DNA from: Microbispora corallina
Lineage (GTDB): Bacteria > Actinomycetota > Actinomycetes > Streptosporangiales > Streptosporangiaceae
DNA length: 64,000 bases
NCBI RefSeq assembly: GCF_016863035.1
Contig: NZ_BOOC01000025.1
Location: 50,655-114,654, forward strand
Direction of reading: 5' to 3'
In this document: positions 27,109 to 35,750 of the stretch, in pieces
How positions within the stretch are numbered: position 1 is the stretch's first letter
Layout of the letters: each line of letters opens with the position of its first letter
Position numbers and translations under genes: made by a program
The notes under the pieces: model-generated
What the model was told of the DNA's origin: nothing
Database searches by the model: none
What the model saw: the letters and a program-made list of their open reading frames with translations, nothing else

Positions 27109-27320
27109 GCCGACCTCCCCGTCAAGTCATGACGTACAGACAAAACGACACTCGCACGTGATAACTAACTCGTAAAGAAACGGTTTGGTGAAGGAGTTAG
27201 TGCGGCCCGTGGCGGGTCCGGACGGATGTCCGGTTCGCGCTGAGCTGATCGGGAAGAGTGCAACCAGTGCGGAGACATGAGTAGGGTCGGGCGTAACAAC
27301 GCACGCTTGGAGGGAGTCGC
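27109..27320. promoter_or_regulatory. Divergent promoter region, mannoside operon and prcBA
   Basis: 212 bp with an AT-rich centre (27150-27205). On the plus strand TAGGGT (27282-27287) is the likely prcB -10 box and GGAGGGAG (27309-27316) its ribosome-binding site. On the minus strand the binding-protein gene has GGGGAGG before its ATG. Two copies of AGTTA/TAACT (around 27163 and 27200) flank the AT-rich stretch and might be operator half-sites. Confidence 0.4.
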
Positions 27321-28157
27321 GTGGCATCTCAGCCAGCCTGGATGAACAGCCTCTTCACACATACGGGGTCGTCGTCGTTCACCGAGTTCCTCGGCGCGCA
27401 CGCGCCGAACCTGCTGCCCACGCGTGCCGAGACGCTGGCGGCGCCGGTCGGCGACCAGATCCCGCACGCGACCACGATCGTCGCGGCGACCTGCGCCGGA
27501 GGCGTGGTGATGGCGGGCGACAGGCGTGCGACCTCCGGCAACATGATCTCCCAGCGGGACATGGAGAAGGTGTTCCGCGCCGACGACTACTCGTGCATGG
27601 GCATCGCGGGCACCGCGAGCACCGGCATCGAGGTGGCCCGGCTGTTCCGGGTCGAGCTCGAGCACTACGAGAAGACCGAGGGCCGCTCGCTGTCCACGGA
27701 GGGCAAGGCCCACCGGCTGGCCACCATGATCCGCGGCAACCTCGCGATGGCCATGCAGGGCCTGGTCGTCGTCCCGCTCTTCGCGGCCTACGACCCGGCC
27801 GCCGACAGCGGCCGCATCTTCAGCTACGACGTCGGCGGCGGGCCGTACGAGCAGCACGACTTCCACTCGATCGGCTCCGGCTCGATCTTCGCCCGCGGCG
27901 CGCTGAAGAAGCTCTACCGGCCCGGCGCCAGCCCGCAGGACACGGTGCTCGCCTGCCTGCAGTCGCTGTACGACGCGGCCGACGACGACTCGGCCACCGG
28001 CGGGCCCGACGTCACGCGGAAGATCTGGCCGGTGGTCGCCGTCATCACCGCCGACGGCTTCCGCCGCCTGCCCGACGAGGAGGTCGGCGAGTTCGTCCAG
28101 TCGTTGCTGGAGGCCCGCATGACCGACCCCGACGGCCCGACCGCCCCGCTGCGCTAA
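27321..28157 (+). CDS. prcB: 20S proteasome beta subunit PrcB
   Basis: 278 aa precursor. A 50-residue propeptide is removed at HA|TTIVA to expose the catalytic N-terminal Thr (residue 51). Counting from this Thr, Asp17 (GDRR) and Lys33 (MEKVF) are in the expected catalytic positions. The GTG start has GGAGGGAG just upstream. PrcB forms the two inner heptameric rings of the core particle. prcA follows after 22 nt. Confidence 0.97.
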   Translation: MASQPAWMNSLFTHTGSSSFTEFLGAHAPNLLPTRAETLAAPVGDQIPHATTIVAATCAGGVVMAGDRRATSGNMISQRDMEKVFRADDYSCMGIAGTASTGIEVARLFRVELEHYEKTEGRSLSTEGKAHRLATMIRGNLAMAMQGLVVVPLFAAYDPAADSGRIFSYDVGGGPYEQHDFHSIGSGSIFARGALKKLYRPGASPQDTVLACLQSLYDAADDDSATGGPDVTRKIWPVVAVITADGFRRLPDEEVGEFVQSLLEARMTDPDGPTAPLR

Positions 28158-28179
28158 CGGACAGAGAGGAACACCCCCG

Positions 28180-28983
28180 GTGTCCATGCCCTTTGGATAT
28201 GCCTCACCCGAGCAGATCATGCGGGACAGGGCGGAGTATGCGCGTAAGGGCATCGCGCGAGGCCGCAGCGTGGTCGTCATGCAGTATGCCGACGGCATCC
28301 TGTTCGTGGCGCCCAACCCGTCGAAGGCGCTCCACAAGATCAGCGAGATCTACGACCGGATCGGCTTCGCGGCGGTCGGGCGGTACAACGAGTTCGAGTC
28401 GCTGCGCCTGGCCGGCATCCGGTACGCCGACATCAACGGCTACACCTTCAACCGGACCGACGTCACCGGCCGCGGGCTCGCCAACCTGTACGCCCAGCAG
28501 CTCGGCATGATCTTCACGGATTCGATCAAGGCGCTGGAGGTGGAGATCGTCGTCGCCGAGGTGGGCGACACCGCTCAGGACGACCAGATCTTCCGTCTCA
28601 CCTTCGACGGATCGGTCTTCGACGAGCAGGGCATGGCCGTGATCGGCGGCCAGGCCGAGGCCGTCGCAGGCCGGCTCAAGGAGCGCTACAGCGAGGGGCT
28701 GGAGCTGCCGCAGGCGCTCGACGCGGCGCTCAGCGCCCTCACCGAGCCCGGCGGCGAGCGGCCCCCGGCGGGGCAGCTCGAGGTCGCCGTGCTCGACCGC
28801 GGCCGGGAGCACCGCAAGTTCCTGCGTCTCGCCGGCCCCCGCCTGGAGCGGCTGCTGGAGAGCGCCGCGGCGCCCACGGAGACCCCGGCGGCGCCCGAGT
28901 CCGGCGAGGGTGCGCCGCCCGCTCCCGAGACCGGCCCGCCGATCGCGCCCGATGGCGACATCGACACCGGCTCCGCCGGCTGA
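28180..28983 (+). CDS. prcA: 20S proteasome alpha subunit PrcA
   Basis: 267 aa. Forms the outer gating rings and the docking surface for the Mpa C-terminus. The N-terminal helix ([26 protein letters not shown]) is typical; the last ~40 residues are a Pro/Ala/Glu-rich tail, as in other actinobacterial alpha subunits. GTG at 28180 (AGAGAGGA upstream) is preferred over ATG 28186. Confidence 0.96.
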   Translation: MSMPFGYASPEQIMRDRAEYARKGIARGRSVVVMQYADGILFVAPNPSKALHKISEIYDRIGFAAVGRYNEFESLRLAGIRYADINGYTFNRTDVTGRGLANLYAQQLGMIFTDSIKALEVEIVVAEVGDTAQDDQIFRLTFDGSVFDEQGMAVIGGQAEAVAGRLKERYSEGLELPQALDAALSALTEPGGERPPAGQLEVAVLDRGREHRKFLRLAGPRLERLLESAAAPTETPAAPESGEGAPPAPETGPPIAPDGDIDTGSAG

Positions 28984-29027
28984 CGTCCCGCCCCGGACCC
29001 CCTCCAGGGTCCCTTCCGGATCGTCCA

Positions 29028-29066
29028 CGACGCCGCCGCGGCCCCCACAGGGCCGCGGCGGCGTCG
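29028..29066 (+). terminator. 17-bp perfect hairpin after prcBA
   Basis: Arms 29028-29044 and 29050-29066 pair perfectly around a CCACA loop. It should end the prcBA transcript. Confidence 0.85.
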
Positions 29067-29151
29067 ACGTGACACCGCGTTCGGCGGCGGGCGGCGAAGA
29101 TCACAGGTTCCGGGCCCAACCAAACCCCGGTTTCGCTAGTCTCATCCGGTT

Positions 29152-29823
29152 GTGACGACTTTCGACCTTTTCCGGCGCGCGGGGATTCCCGCGGCGGCCG
29201 TCGCCCTCTTCTCCCTGGCCGCCTGCTCCGGGACGGCCGGCTCCGCGGCCGGCCCCACCGCCACGGTCACGGTGACCGCGACCCCGGCCGCCCCCGCCGA
29301 GTCCTCCGCCCCGGCCGCGCCGACCCCCTCCGCGAGCGCGGCGCCGTCCGTCCCGGTGGCCGACCCCACCGGCGACGACAAGTGGCCCCCGATCTCCGAC
29401 AAGACGCCGCCCGTCTTCGGCGGCGTCTTCCAGTCCGATCCGGGGCACGACTTCACCAGGGGGATCAGCCCGAGCCGCGACGGCATCCTCCGTGGCGAGC
29501 TGCGGACCATGCAGGACGCCAACGTCGTCGAGTACGTCCCCGTCCGGTTCGTCCGGGACGTCGGCGGCCAGACGACGGGCCACTTCGAGGGGCCGCCGGA
29601 GGGCGACGCGATGGCCTTCGCCGCCCAGATCGACAAGAACGTGGTGTTCCTCAGCGCGGTCGGCTGCGACGGCAACGACCAGACGATCAACGGCGACTAC
29701 GTGGGCACCCAGCGGTGCTCCCGCAACAAGCTGATCCTGCGGGCCGACAAGGGCGACCTGTACGCCCTCATCACCGTCAAGGGCGGCCACATCGTCAAGG
29801 TCGTGGAGATTTACACCCCCTGA
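29152..29823 (+). CDS. Secreted lipoprotein of unknown function
   Basis: 223 aa. Signal peptide with lipobox SLAAC, then a Thr/Pro/Ala/Ser-rich linker (residues ~25-75) and a compact C-terminal domain with two Cys (VGCDGND, TQRCSRN) that could form a disulfide. TAGTCT (29137-29142) lies 9 nt before the GTG, so the message has almost no leader. It sits between the prcBA terminator and pafA. I do not recognise the domain. Confidence 0.75.
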   Translation: MTTFDLFRRAGIPAAAVALFSLAACSGTAGSAAGPTATVTVTATPAAPAESSAPAAPTPSASAAPSVPVADPTGDDKWPPISDKTPPVFGGVFQSDPGHDFTRGISPSRDGILRGELRTMQDANVVEYVPVRFVRDVGGQTTGHFEGPPEGDAMAFAAQIDKNVVFLSAVGCDGNDQTINGDYVGTQRCSRNKLILRADKGDLYALITVKGGHIVKVVEIYTP

Positions 29824-29874
29824 CCCCGTTTCCCCCGTATCGCCGGAGCAATAAGCCGCGTGATCCCTGTTCGG

Positions 29875-29897
29875 TTGTCGGTTTCGGGGAATAGGGT
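29875..29897 (+). promoter_or_regulatory. PafBC-type (RecA-NDp) promoter of pafA
   Basis: TTGTCGGTT (29875-29883), exactly 8 nt, then TAGGGT (29892-29897). This matches the LexA-independent DNA-damage promoter TTGTCRGTG-N8-TANNNT known from mycobacteria in 8 of 9 positions of the upstream element, with ideal spacing and -10 box. The ATG of pafA starts 7 nt after the -10. Confidence 0.7.
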
Positions 29898-29903
29898 GAG
29901 GTG

Positions 29904-31262
29904 ATGGATCGACGCATCTTCGGGCTTGAGAACGAGTACGGCGTCACCTGCACGTTCCGCGGGCAGCGGCGGCTGTCGCCGGACGAGGTGGCGCGGTACC
30001 TGTTCCGGCGAGTGGTGTCATGGGGCCGATCGAGCAACGTCTTCCTCCGCAACGGCGCCCGGCTGTATCTGGACGTCGGCAGCCATCCCGAGTACGCCAC
30101 CCCTGAATGCGACAACGTCGTGGAGCTGGTCACCCACGACAAGGCGGGGGAGCGGATTCTCGAGGGTCTCCTCGTGGACGCCGAGAAGCGGCTCCGCGAG
30201 GAGGGCATCGCGGGAGACATCTACCTGTTCAAGAACAACACCGACTCGGCCGGCAACTCCTACGGCTGCCACGAGAACTACCTCGTCGGCCGGCACGGGG
30301 AGTTCGGACGGCTGGCCGACGTCCTGATCCCGTACCTCGTGACCCGGCAGATCATCTGCGGCGCCGGCAAGGTGCTGCAGACGCCGCGCGGCGCGGTCTA
30401 CTGCGTGTCCCAGCGGGCCGAGCACATCTGGGAGGGCGTCTCCTCGGCGACCACCCGCTCGCGCCCGATCATCAACACGAGGGACGAGCCGCACGCCGAC
30501 GCCGAGCGGTTCCGCCGCCTGCACGTCATCGTCGGCGACTCGAACATGAGCGAGACGACGACGCTGCTCAAGGTGGGGGCCACCGACCTGGTCCTGCGCA
30601 TGATCGAGGCGGGCGTCGTCATGCGCGACCTGTCCCTGGAGAACCCGATAAGGGCGATCCGCGAGGTGTCCCACGACATGACCGGCCGCCGCCGGGTCCG
30701 CCTCGCCAACGGGCGGGAGGCGTCCTCGCTGGAGATCCAGCAGGAGTACCTCACCAAGGCCCGCGACTTCGTCGACCGCCGCGGCGGCGACGAGATCAGC
30801 AAGCGGGTCCTGGAGCTGTGGGAGCGCACGCTCCGGGCGGTCGACACCGGAGACCTCGACCTCGTGGCGCGGGAGATCGACTGGGTCACCAAGTACCAGA
30901 TGATTGAACGTTACAGGCAGAAGTACGACCTTCCGCTGTCGTCGCCGCGGGTCGCGCAGCTCGATCTGGCCTACCACGACGTCCACCGCAAGCGGGGCCT
31001 GTTCTACCTGCTGCAGCGGCGGGGGGCGGTCGAGCGGGTCGCCGGCGACGTCCGGATCTTCGAGGCGAAGTCGGTTCCGCCGCAGACCACGCGGGCGAAG
31101 CTGCGCGGCGAGTTCATCCGCAAGGCCCAGGAGAAGCGCCGCGACTTCACCGTCGACTGGGTCCACCTGAAGCTCAACGACCAGGCCCAGCGGACCGTCC
31201 TGTGCAAGGACCCGTTCCGGGCCGTGGACGAGAGGGTGGACAAGCTGATAGCGGGGATGTGA
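29904..31262 (+). CDS. pafA: Pup-protein ligase PafA
   Basis: 452 aa, glutamine-synthetase-like fold. Activates the C-terminal Glu of Pup with ATP and links it to substrate lysines. FGLENEYGV carries the Mg/ATP glutamates (Glu9) and [19 protein letters not shown] the catalytic Asp57. It lacks the Dop loop. A GTG one codon earlier is possible, but ATG 29904 coincides with the predicted transcription start (leaderless). The upstream promoter matches the PafBC motif. Confidence 0.97.
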   Translation: MDRRIFGLENEYGVTCTFRGQRRLSPDEVARYLFRRVVSWGRSSNVFLRNGARLYLDVGSHPEYATPECDNVVELVTHDKAGERILEGLLVDAEKRLREEGIAGDIYLFKNNTDSAGNSYGCHENYLVGRHGEFGRLADVLIPYLVTRQIICGAGKVLQTPRGAVYCVSQRAEHIWEGVSSATTRSRPIINTRDEPHADAERFRRLHVIVGDSNMSETTTLLKVGATDLVLRMIEAGVVMRDLSLENPIRAIREVSHDMTGRRRVRLANGREASSLEIQQEYLTKARDFVDRRGGDEISKRVLELWERTLRAVDTGDLDLVAREIDWVTKYQMIERYRQKYDLPLSSPRVAQLDLAYHDVHRKRGLFYLLQRRGAVERVAGDVRIFEAKSVPPQTTRAKLRGEFIRKAQEKRRDFTVDWVHLKLNDQAQRTVLCKDPFRAVDERVDKLIAGM

Positions 31263-31334
31263 TCGGCTTACACGGTTCTGACGGCGGGTTCGGGTAGGGT
31301 TACCCGGACCCGCTGTCTGTCTGAGGATTCCCAC

Positions 31335-32291
31335 ATGCGCCGCCGTACGGCCGTAGTCGCCGCTATACCGTTGTTGCTCGCCGCCGCCTGCGGAACCGCG
31401 CAGAAGAGCGCCCCCAGCGCGAGCCCCGGCCAGCAGGCCGCCGCCTCCGGAATCAAGGTGACCGGAGACGCGGGCAAGAAGCCCACGCTCACCTTCCCGG
31501 CCGGGAAGCCGGCGCTGACCTCCTCCGCGCAGAAGGTCATCGAGGGCTCGGGGACGCCCGCCAAGGACGGCGACGTCCTCACCGCGAACGTGACGGTCTA
31601 CAACTGGGACGGCAAGCAGAACAAGTCGCCGGGCTCCGACTACGACCAGGGCAAGTCGGAGTTCGTCACCGTCAGCCCGCAGCTGCCGAAGGCGCTGCAC
31701 GAGGCCCTCGTCGGCGCCAAGCCGGGCGGCCGTGTGCTCGCGGTGATCGCCAAGGACAACCTGTCGGCCGACCAGATCAACCAGGCCAAGCAGCAGGGCA
31801 CCGACTTCAACGCGTCGTCCCAGGTGCTCGTCGTCGACATCGTCTCGGCCGCCGCCAAGGCCGCCCAGGGCTCCGCGGTCGACCCCGGCCTCAACGGCGT
31901 GAAGCTGGAGAACCCGGGCGGCGACAAGGCCCCCACGCTGACCACGAAGACGGCCGCCAAGCCGCCGAAGAAGCTCGTGGTCAAGACCGTGATCAAGGGC
32001 GACGGCCCGGCCGTGAAGGCCGACCAGACCGTGCTCGCGCACTACATCGGCAAGATCTGGGGCACCGACAAGAAGTTCGACTCCAGCTGGGACCGGGGCG
32101 AGCCGGCCTCGTTCGCCCTCAACCAGGTCGTCAAGGGCTGGGCCCAGGGCCTGACCGGCGTCCCCGTCGGCAGCCGCGTCCTGCTCACGATCCCGCCGGA
32201 CCTCGGGTACGGCAAGGAGGGCAACTCGCAGGGCGGCATCAAGGGCACCGACACGCTCGTGTTCGTGGTCGACGTCCTCGGCGCCGCCTGA
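31335..32291 (+). CDS. FKBP-type peptidyl-prolyl isomerase lipoprotein
   Basis: 318 aa. Signal peptide with lipobox LLLAAAC. Two FKBP-like modules: a degenerate one (about residues 65-150) and a canonical C-terminal one (residues ~210-316) with VLAHYIGKIWGTDKKFDSSWDRG and LTIPPDLGYGKEG. Acts as an extracytoplasmic protein-folding factor. FKBP genes downstream of pafA are common in streptomycetes and relatives. It converges on a chitosanase gene across a shared hairpin. Confidence 0.92.
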   Translation: MRRRTAVVAAIPLLLAAACGTAQKSAPSASPGQQAAASGIKVTGDAGKKPTLTFPAGKPALTSSAQKVIEGSGTPAKDGDVLTANVTVYNWDGKQNKSPGSDYDQGKSEFVTVSPQLPKALHEALVGAKPGGRVLAVIAKDNLSADQINQAKQQGTDFNASSQVLVVDIVSAAAKAAQGSAVDPGLNGVKLENPGGDKAPTLTTKTAAKPPKKLVVKTVIKGDGPAVKADQTVLAHYIGKIWGTDKKFDSSWDRGEPASFALNQVVKGWAQGLTGVPVGSRVLLTIPPDLGYGKEGNSQGGIKGTDTLVFVVDVLGAA

Positions 32292-32345
32292 TCGCGGCAC
32301 CGGCCGTCCTGACCGCGGGCGCACAGCTCCCAGGCACGACACGCG

Positions 32346-32388
32346 GAACGGCCTCTCCCGCCCCTGTCAGGGCGCGGAGAGGCCGTTC
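32346..32388. terminator. Bidirectional hairpin between FKBP and chitosanase genes
   Basis: Outer arms 32346-32358 and 32376-32388 pair perfectly (GAACGGCCTCTCC). An inner CGCCC/GGGCG stem extends the hairpin. It lies between two convergent genes. Confidence 0.85.
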
Positions 32389-32406
32389 GTCTGTCCGGGG
32401 TCAGGC

Positions 32407-33270
32407 TCAGCTCTTGATCGCGTAGCTGTCGCCGTAGACCTTCCACTTCAGCGGCGGGTTGAGGTCGAGGTTGCCGTTCTTGAGGAACACCCGCTGCTCG
32501 GTGTCGACCCGGCTGGTGTCGCTGTGGGCCTCCTCGGTCTTCATCGCGGCCTTGCGGGCGTCGAGGAACGCGTTGAGGTAGGCGACCTCGTCGCCGCCCT
32601 GCGCCGGGGTCTTCGCCTTCTTCATGGCCGTCTTGCGGATGCCGCCGAAGCTGACCGGGTCGGTGCCCGGGCCGTGCATGACGATGGCGTCGTAATAGAC
32701 GAACTGCCCGAGCGCCCGCAGGCCGTCGGCCTTCGCCTGCTTGACCGCCGGGTTGAAGTAGACCCGGTCCCGCTCGTCGTTCTGGGCCTGCTGGAAGACC
32801 TTGTCGGCCGCCGCGGTGCGCCAGTCCTTCGGGAAGTTCGGGTCGAGGCCCTTGTGGGAGTCGGTGCCGTCGACCTTCCGCAGCGCGGGGAGGTACTTGG
32901 CGAGCACGTTGTCCGGCTTGCGCTCGGTGTAGAGCTCGACGAGGTCGAGCATGTCGCCGGTGCCCGAGCAGAACCCGATGATGCCGGCCGTGTAGCCGCG
33001 GCCGTCGTCGATGTCCTCGATGTACTTGTACTGGGCCTTCCAGTCGAGGGAGGAGTTCTCCGCGCTGGAGACGAGCTCCATCGCGATCTCCTTCTTCTTC
33101 GGGTCCGTGAGGTCCGCCGAGGCCCGGGCCGTCGAGGCGTGGGCCGCGCCGGCGGCCGACGCGCTCGCCTGGGAGGCGAGCCCGGCCTGGGCCGGCAGCG
33201 CGACCGCGCCCGCGGCCAGCAGGAGGACGGCGGCACGCCGGGACGCGCGTCCGGGCAGCAGGTTCTTCAC
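32407..33270 (-). CDS. Secreted GH46 chitosanase
   Basis: 287 aa. Endo-hydrolysis of beta-1,4 glucosamine chains. Catalytic Glu in LVSSAENSSLDW and Asp in IEDIDDGRGYTAG, followed by the family block IIGFCSGTGDMLDLVE. The signal peptide carries twin arginines (RASRRAAVLLLAAGA); Tat export is known for streptomycete GH46 enzymes and is plausible here. GTG at 33270 is preceded by GGAGAT. The upstream region holds a palindrome like the chitosanase operators of streptomycetes. Confidence 0.92.
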   Translation of the reverse strand: MKNLLPGRASRRAAVLLLAAGAVALPAQAGLASQASASAAGAAHASTARASADLTDPKKKEIAMELVSSAENSSLDWKAQYKYIEDIDDGRGYTAGIIGFCSGTGDMLDLVELYTERKPDNVLAKYLPALRKVDGTDSHKGLDPNFPKDWRTAAADKVFQQAQNDERDRVYFNPAVKQAKADGLRALGQFVYYDAIVMHGPGTDPVSFGGIRKTAMKKAKTPAQGGDEVAYLNAFLDARKAAMKTEEAHSDTSRVDTEQRVFLKNGNLDLNPPLKWKVYGDSYAIKS

Positions 33271-33400
33271 GTCGTGATCTCCGTTTCTCCGCCTGTCTCG
33301 CCGACGGGCGGCCCGCGCGGAGTGCCGCGGGCAATGGGGGTGCGCCGTCGAGGAGGGGGTGTGGCGGGTCACCCGAGGAGGGGGATCCCTTCGGGGTTAG

Positions 33401-33417
33401 TTAGGAAGGTTTCCTAA
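33401..33417 (-). promoter_or_regulatory. Palindromic operator upstream of the chitosanase gene
   Basis: TTAGGAAGGTTTCCTAA, near-perfect dyad, 131 bp upstream of the chitosanase start. It resembles the operator described for CsnR (ROK-family) upstream of csnA in Streptomyces, from memory. No ROK gene is in the window. Confidence 0.6.
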
Positions 33418-33522
33418 TGAAAGCAGTCCGATCACGACGGTGTCAACGCCCCGGAGTCCGGCGGTCCGCGTGCCGGCCGGGCCCTCGGTGGCGGTCCCCG
33501 CCGGGCGTCAGCGGGGCGGTTC

Positions 33523-33528
33523 TAGACT
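33523..33528 (+). promoter_or_regulatory. -10 box, leaderless COG2345 regulator
   Basis: TAGACT, 7 nt before the GTG at 33536. Confidence 0.5.
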
Positions 33529-33535
33529 CCGGGCT

Positions 33536-34201
33536 GTGAAGAGCGACGACCTCGAGTCGATGAGCGTGCTCGCCGATCCCGTCCGCAGGGAGCTGTACCG
33601 CTTCGTGGCGTCCCAGGGGCGCGACGTGGGGCGCAACGAGGCGGCCGAGGCCGCCGGGGTGCAGCGCACGCTCGCGGCGTTCCATCTGGACAAGCTCGTC
33701 GACGCGGGCCTGCTGGAGGCGGGCTTCCGCCGGCTCACCGACCGCACTGGGCCGGGCAGCGGACGGCCGGCGAAGGTCTACCGCAGGGCCGCCGGCGAGC
33801 GGGCCGTGAGCCTGCCGCCGCGCGACTACCGGACCCCGGCCCTCGTCCTGGCGGAGGTGGTCGGCCTGCTCGGCGGCGACGAGCAGGCCGAGGCGGCCGC
33901 CAGGCGGGCGGGCGAGCGGATGGCCGCCGGCACGGAGGGCGCGGGCCTGGTCGAGGTGCTGGACGCGCGCGGATACGAGCCGTACGAGGAGGGCGGGCGG
34001 ATCCGGCTGCGCAACTGCCCCTTCCATCTGCTGGCCGAGGAGCACCCGCTGCTCGTGTGCTCGATGAACCTCGCGATGTGCGAGGGACTGCTGGCCGCCC
34101 GCGAGGAGCGCGGCGTCACGGCCGCGCTCGACCCCCGGCCTGGGGAGTGCTGCGTCGCGTTCACCCGGGACGCCGGGGGTTCTAAAAACAATCAAGACTG
34201 A
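33536..34201 (+). CDS. COG2345-type winged-helix regulator with conserved cysteines
   Basis: 221 aa. N-terminal winged helix (LADPVRRELYRFV...NEAAEAAGVQRTLAAFHLDKLVDAGLL). The C-terminal part has NCPFH, LVCSMN, AMCEGLL and ECCV. This spacing resembles the SufR-type iron-sulfur ligand set, so redox or iron-sulfur sensing is possible. GTG at 33536 is 7 nt after a TAGACT box and has no ribosome-binding site. DUF3291 follows from a separate promoter. Confidence 0.82.
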   Translation: MKSDDLESMSVLADPVRRELYRFVASQGRDVGRNEAAEAAGVQRTLAAFHLDKLVDAGLLEAGFRRLTDRTGPGSGRPAKVYRRAAGERAVSLPPRDYRTPALVLAEVVGLLGGDEQAEAAARRAGERMAAGTEGAGLVEVLDARGYEPYEEGGRIRLRNCPFHLLAEEHPLLVCSMNLAMCEGLLAAREERGVTAALDPRPGECCVAFTRDAGGSKNNQD

Positions 34202-34203
34202 CA

Positions 34204-34209
34204 TAGAAT
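34204..34209 (+). promoter_or_regulatory. -10 box, leaderless DUF3291 gene
   Basis: TAGAAT, 6 nt before the ATG at 34216; it lies directly after the stop of the preceding gene. Confidence 0.55.
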
Positions 34210-34215
34210 CCGGGC

Positions 34216-34695
34216 ATGCATCTCGCGCAGCTCAACATCGCCCATCTCCTGGAGCCCATCGAGTCCGCACGGCTGGCGGGGTTCGTCGCCGCCCTCGAGC
34301 CGATCAACGCCGTCTCCGACGTCGCGCCCGGGTTCGTCTGGCGCATGAAGGGCGGAGACCTGCCGACCGACGTGGTCCGCCACCAGTACGGCGACCACCT
34401 GCTGATCAACCTGTCGGTGTGGGAGTCCCGCACGAGTCTGTGGAACTTCGTCTACCGCAGCCCCCACCTCGGCGTGCTGAGGCGGCGCAGGGACTGGTTC
34501 CACCGGGCGGCCGAGCCGTACAGCGTGATGTGGTGGGTCCCCGAGGGGCACCGGCCGCCGCTGGACGAGGCGATGGGACGCCTCGGCCTGCTCCGCTCCC
34601 GGGGGGCCGGGCCGGAGGCGTTCACGTTCAAGGAGTTCTACGAGCCGAGCAGCCCGGCCGCGTCCCGTCCCGCCGCCGCGGAGGCGAGGAAGTAG
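34216..34695 (+). CDS. DUF3291 domain protein
   Basis: 159 aa. Typical DUF3291 pattern (HLAQLNIAHL...DPxxxGFVAALEPIN-type start, then LINLSVWESRTSLWNFVYRS and WWVPEGHRPPLDEAMGRL). The fold is ferredoxin-like and related to monooxygenase-type ABM domains; no function is established. Its 3' end overlaps the convergent DUF3866 gene by 58 bp. The last ~20 residues (Ala/Ser-rich) lie wholly in the overlap. Confidence 0.85.
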   Translation: MHLAQLNIAHLLEPIESARLAGFVAALEPINAVSDVAPGFVWRMKGGDLPTDVVRHQYGDHLLINLSVWESRTSLWNFVYRSPHLGVLRRRRDWFHRAAEPYSVMWWVPEGHRPPLDEAMGRLGLLRSRGAGPEAFTFKEFYEPSSPAASRPAAAEARK

Positions 34696-35711
34696 GCGAG
34701 GTCCTCCGTCAGGCCGCGGCCCATCGTCGACAGGCGGACCGGCGACGCCTCGAGCGCGCCCAGCAGCCCGTCCACCGGCACGGTGACCAGGTCGTGCCGC
34801 GCGCCGAGGGACGCGGCCTGCTCCCGGACCCGGTCCCCGAAGTCCCCGGGCAGGTCGGGCACCGCCACCCGTGCAGGTGCGAGCGCGACCCGCCCGTACG
34901 CCGTGAGCGAGTGGTGCGAGACGCCGCGGTGGCGGTCCCGGGCGTCGCCCTCGCTCACCCGCAGCGCCGCCACCGGGCGTCCGCCGAGGACGGCGGCGGC
35001 GTTCACCGCCTCCCCGGCCGACACGCCGGAGAAGCCCCACCGGGTGCCGGTGCCGAGGTTGCCCGGTCCCTGGGTCACGACGGCGACGTCGGCGCCCAGC
35101 ACGTGCCGGGCGGCCAGCAGTCCCGTGTGCGTCGTCACGGCCTCCACGTCGCCGCCGAAGGACTGGCCGGTCGTCACGACCCCGCACAGCCACTCGCGCG
35201 CCCGCAGCTCCGCGCAGGACATGGAGAACCAGGCCGGCAGGGCGCCGCCGTCGAGCATCACGTACGCCACGCGGGGCCGCGCCGCGGCCGAGGCGTACAG
35301 GCCGCACAGGATCGCGGGCAGGGCGGAGTGGAGGTCGGCGACCACGACGGGCATGCCGTCGAGCGAGTCGGCCTCCCGCAGGACCTCGTGATGGGGGGAG
35401 TCCTGCTCGTCGGCGCCGAGCACGGTCGCCTGGAGCGGGGTGTAGCGCGCCTTCACCAGATGGCCCGGGCCGGCGGGATCTTGCGGCAAACGGTCCGGAA
35501 CCGCCACCACCATGGCGTACCCTCCCGTACCGAGGCCCATGGCGAGCGCGGTCGTGTTGAGCAACACGGCGTCGCCCGGCTCGGGCCGTCCGACCAGCGG
35601 GGGATAGGCGAGGGCGCGGCACTCGCCCTCGGCGAGGGCGACGTCGAGCTCCATCGCCCCCGGCCACTCGCGCCGGATCCGGACCACCTCGCCCTTGCGC
35701 CATCTGATCAC
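34638..35711 (-). CDS. DUF3866 family protein
   Basis: 357 aa. N-terminal small beta domain (VIRWRKGEVVRI) then an alpha/beta domain rich in Gly and Ala (TQGPGNLGTGTRWGFSG). DUF3866 proteins are conserved in actinobacteria next to pafBC but have no known activity. GTG at 35711 is 7 nt downstream of a minus-strand TACCCT box (35719-35724), so the message is leaderless. It is divergent from pafB with 39 bp between starts. Confidence 0.82.
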   Translation of the reverse strand: MIRWRKGEVVRIRREWPGAMELDVALAEGECRALAYPPLVGRPEPGDAVLLNTTALAMGLGTGGYAMVVAVPDRLPQDPAGPGHLVKARYTPLQATVLGADEQDSPHHEVLREADSLDGMPVVVADLHSALPAILCGLYASAAARPRVAYVMLDGGALPAWFSMSCAELRAREWLCGVVTTGQSFGGDVEAVTTHTGLLAARHVLGADVAVVTQGPGNLGTGTRWGFSGVSAGEAVNAAAVLGGRPVAALRVSEGDARDRHRGVSHHSLTAYGRVALAPARVAVPDLPGDFGDRVREQAASLGARHDLVTVPVDGLLGALEASPVRLSTMGRGLTEDLAYFLASAAAGRDAAGLLGS

Positions 35712-35750
35712 GCCGAAAAGGGTAGCGTTCTCGATTGGAGGGGAGGCCCG

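Noticed and set aside
14915..27320. Integrated mobile element between pup and prcB
   Set aside because: No integrase, transposase, att-like direct repeats or tRNA at the ends; the contents are ordinary metabolic operons with the same codon use.
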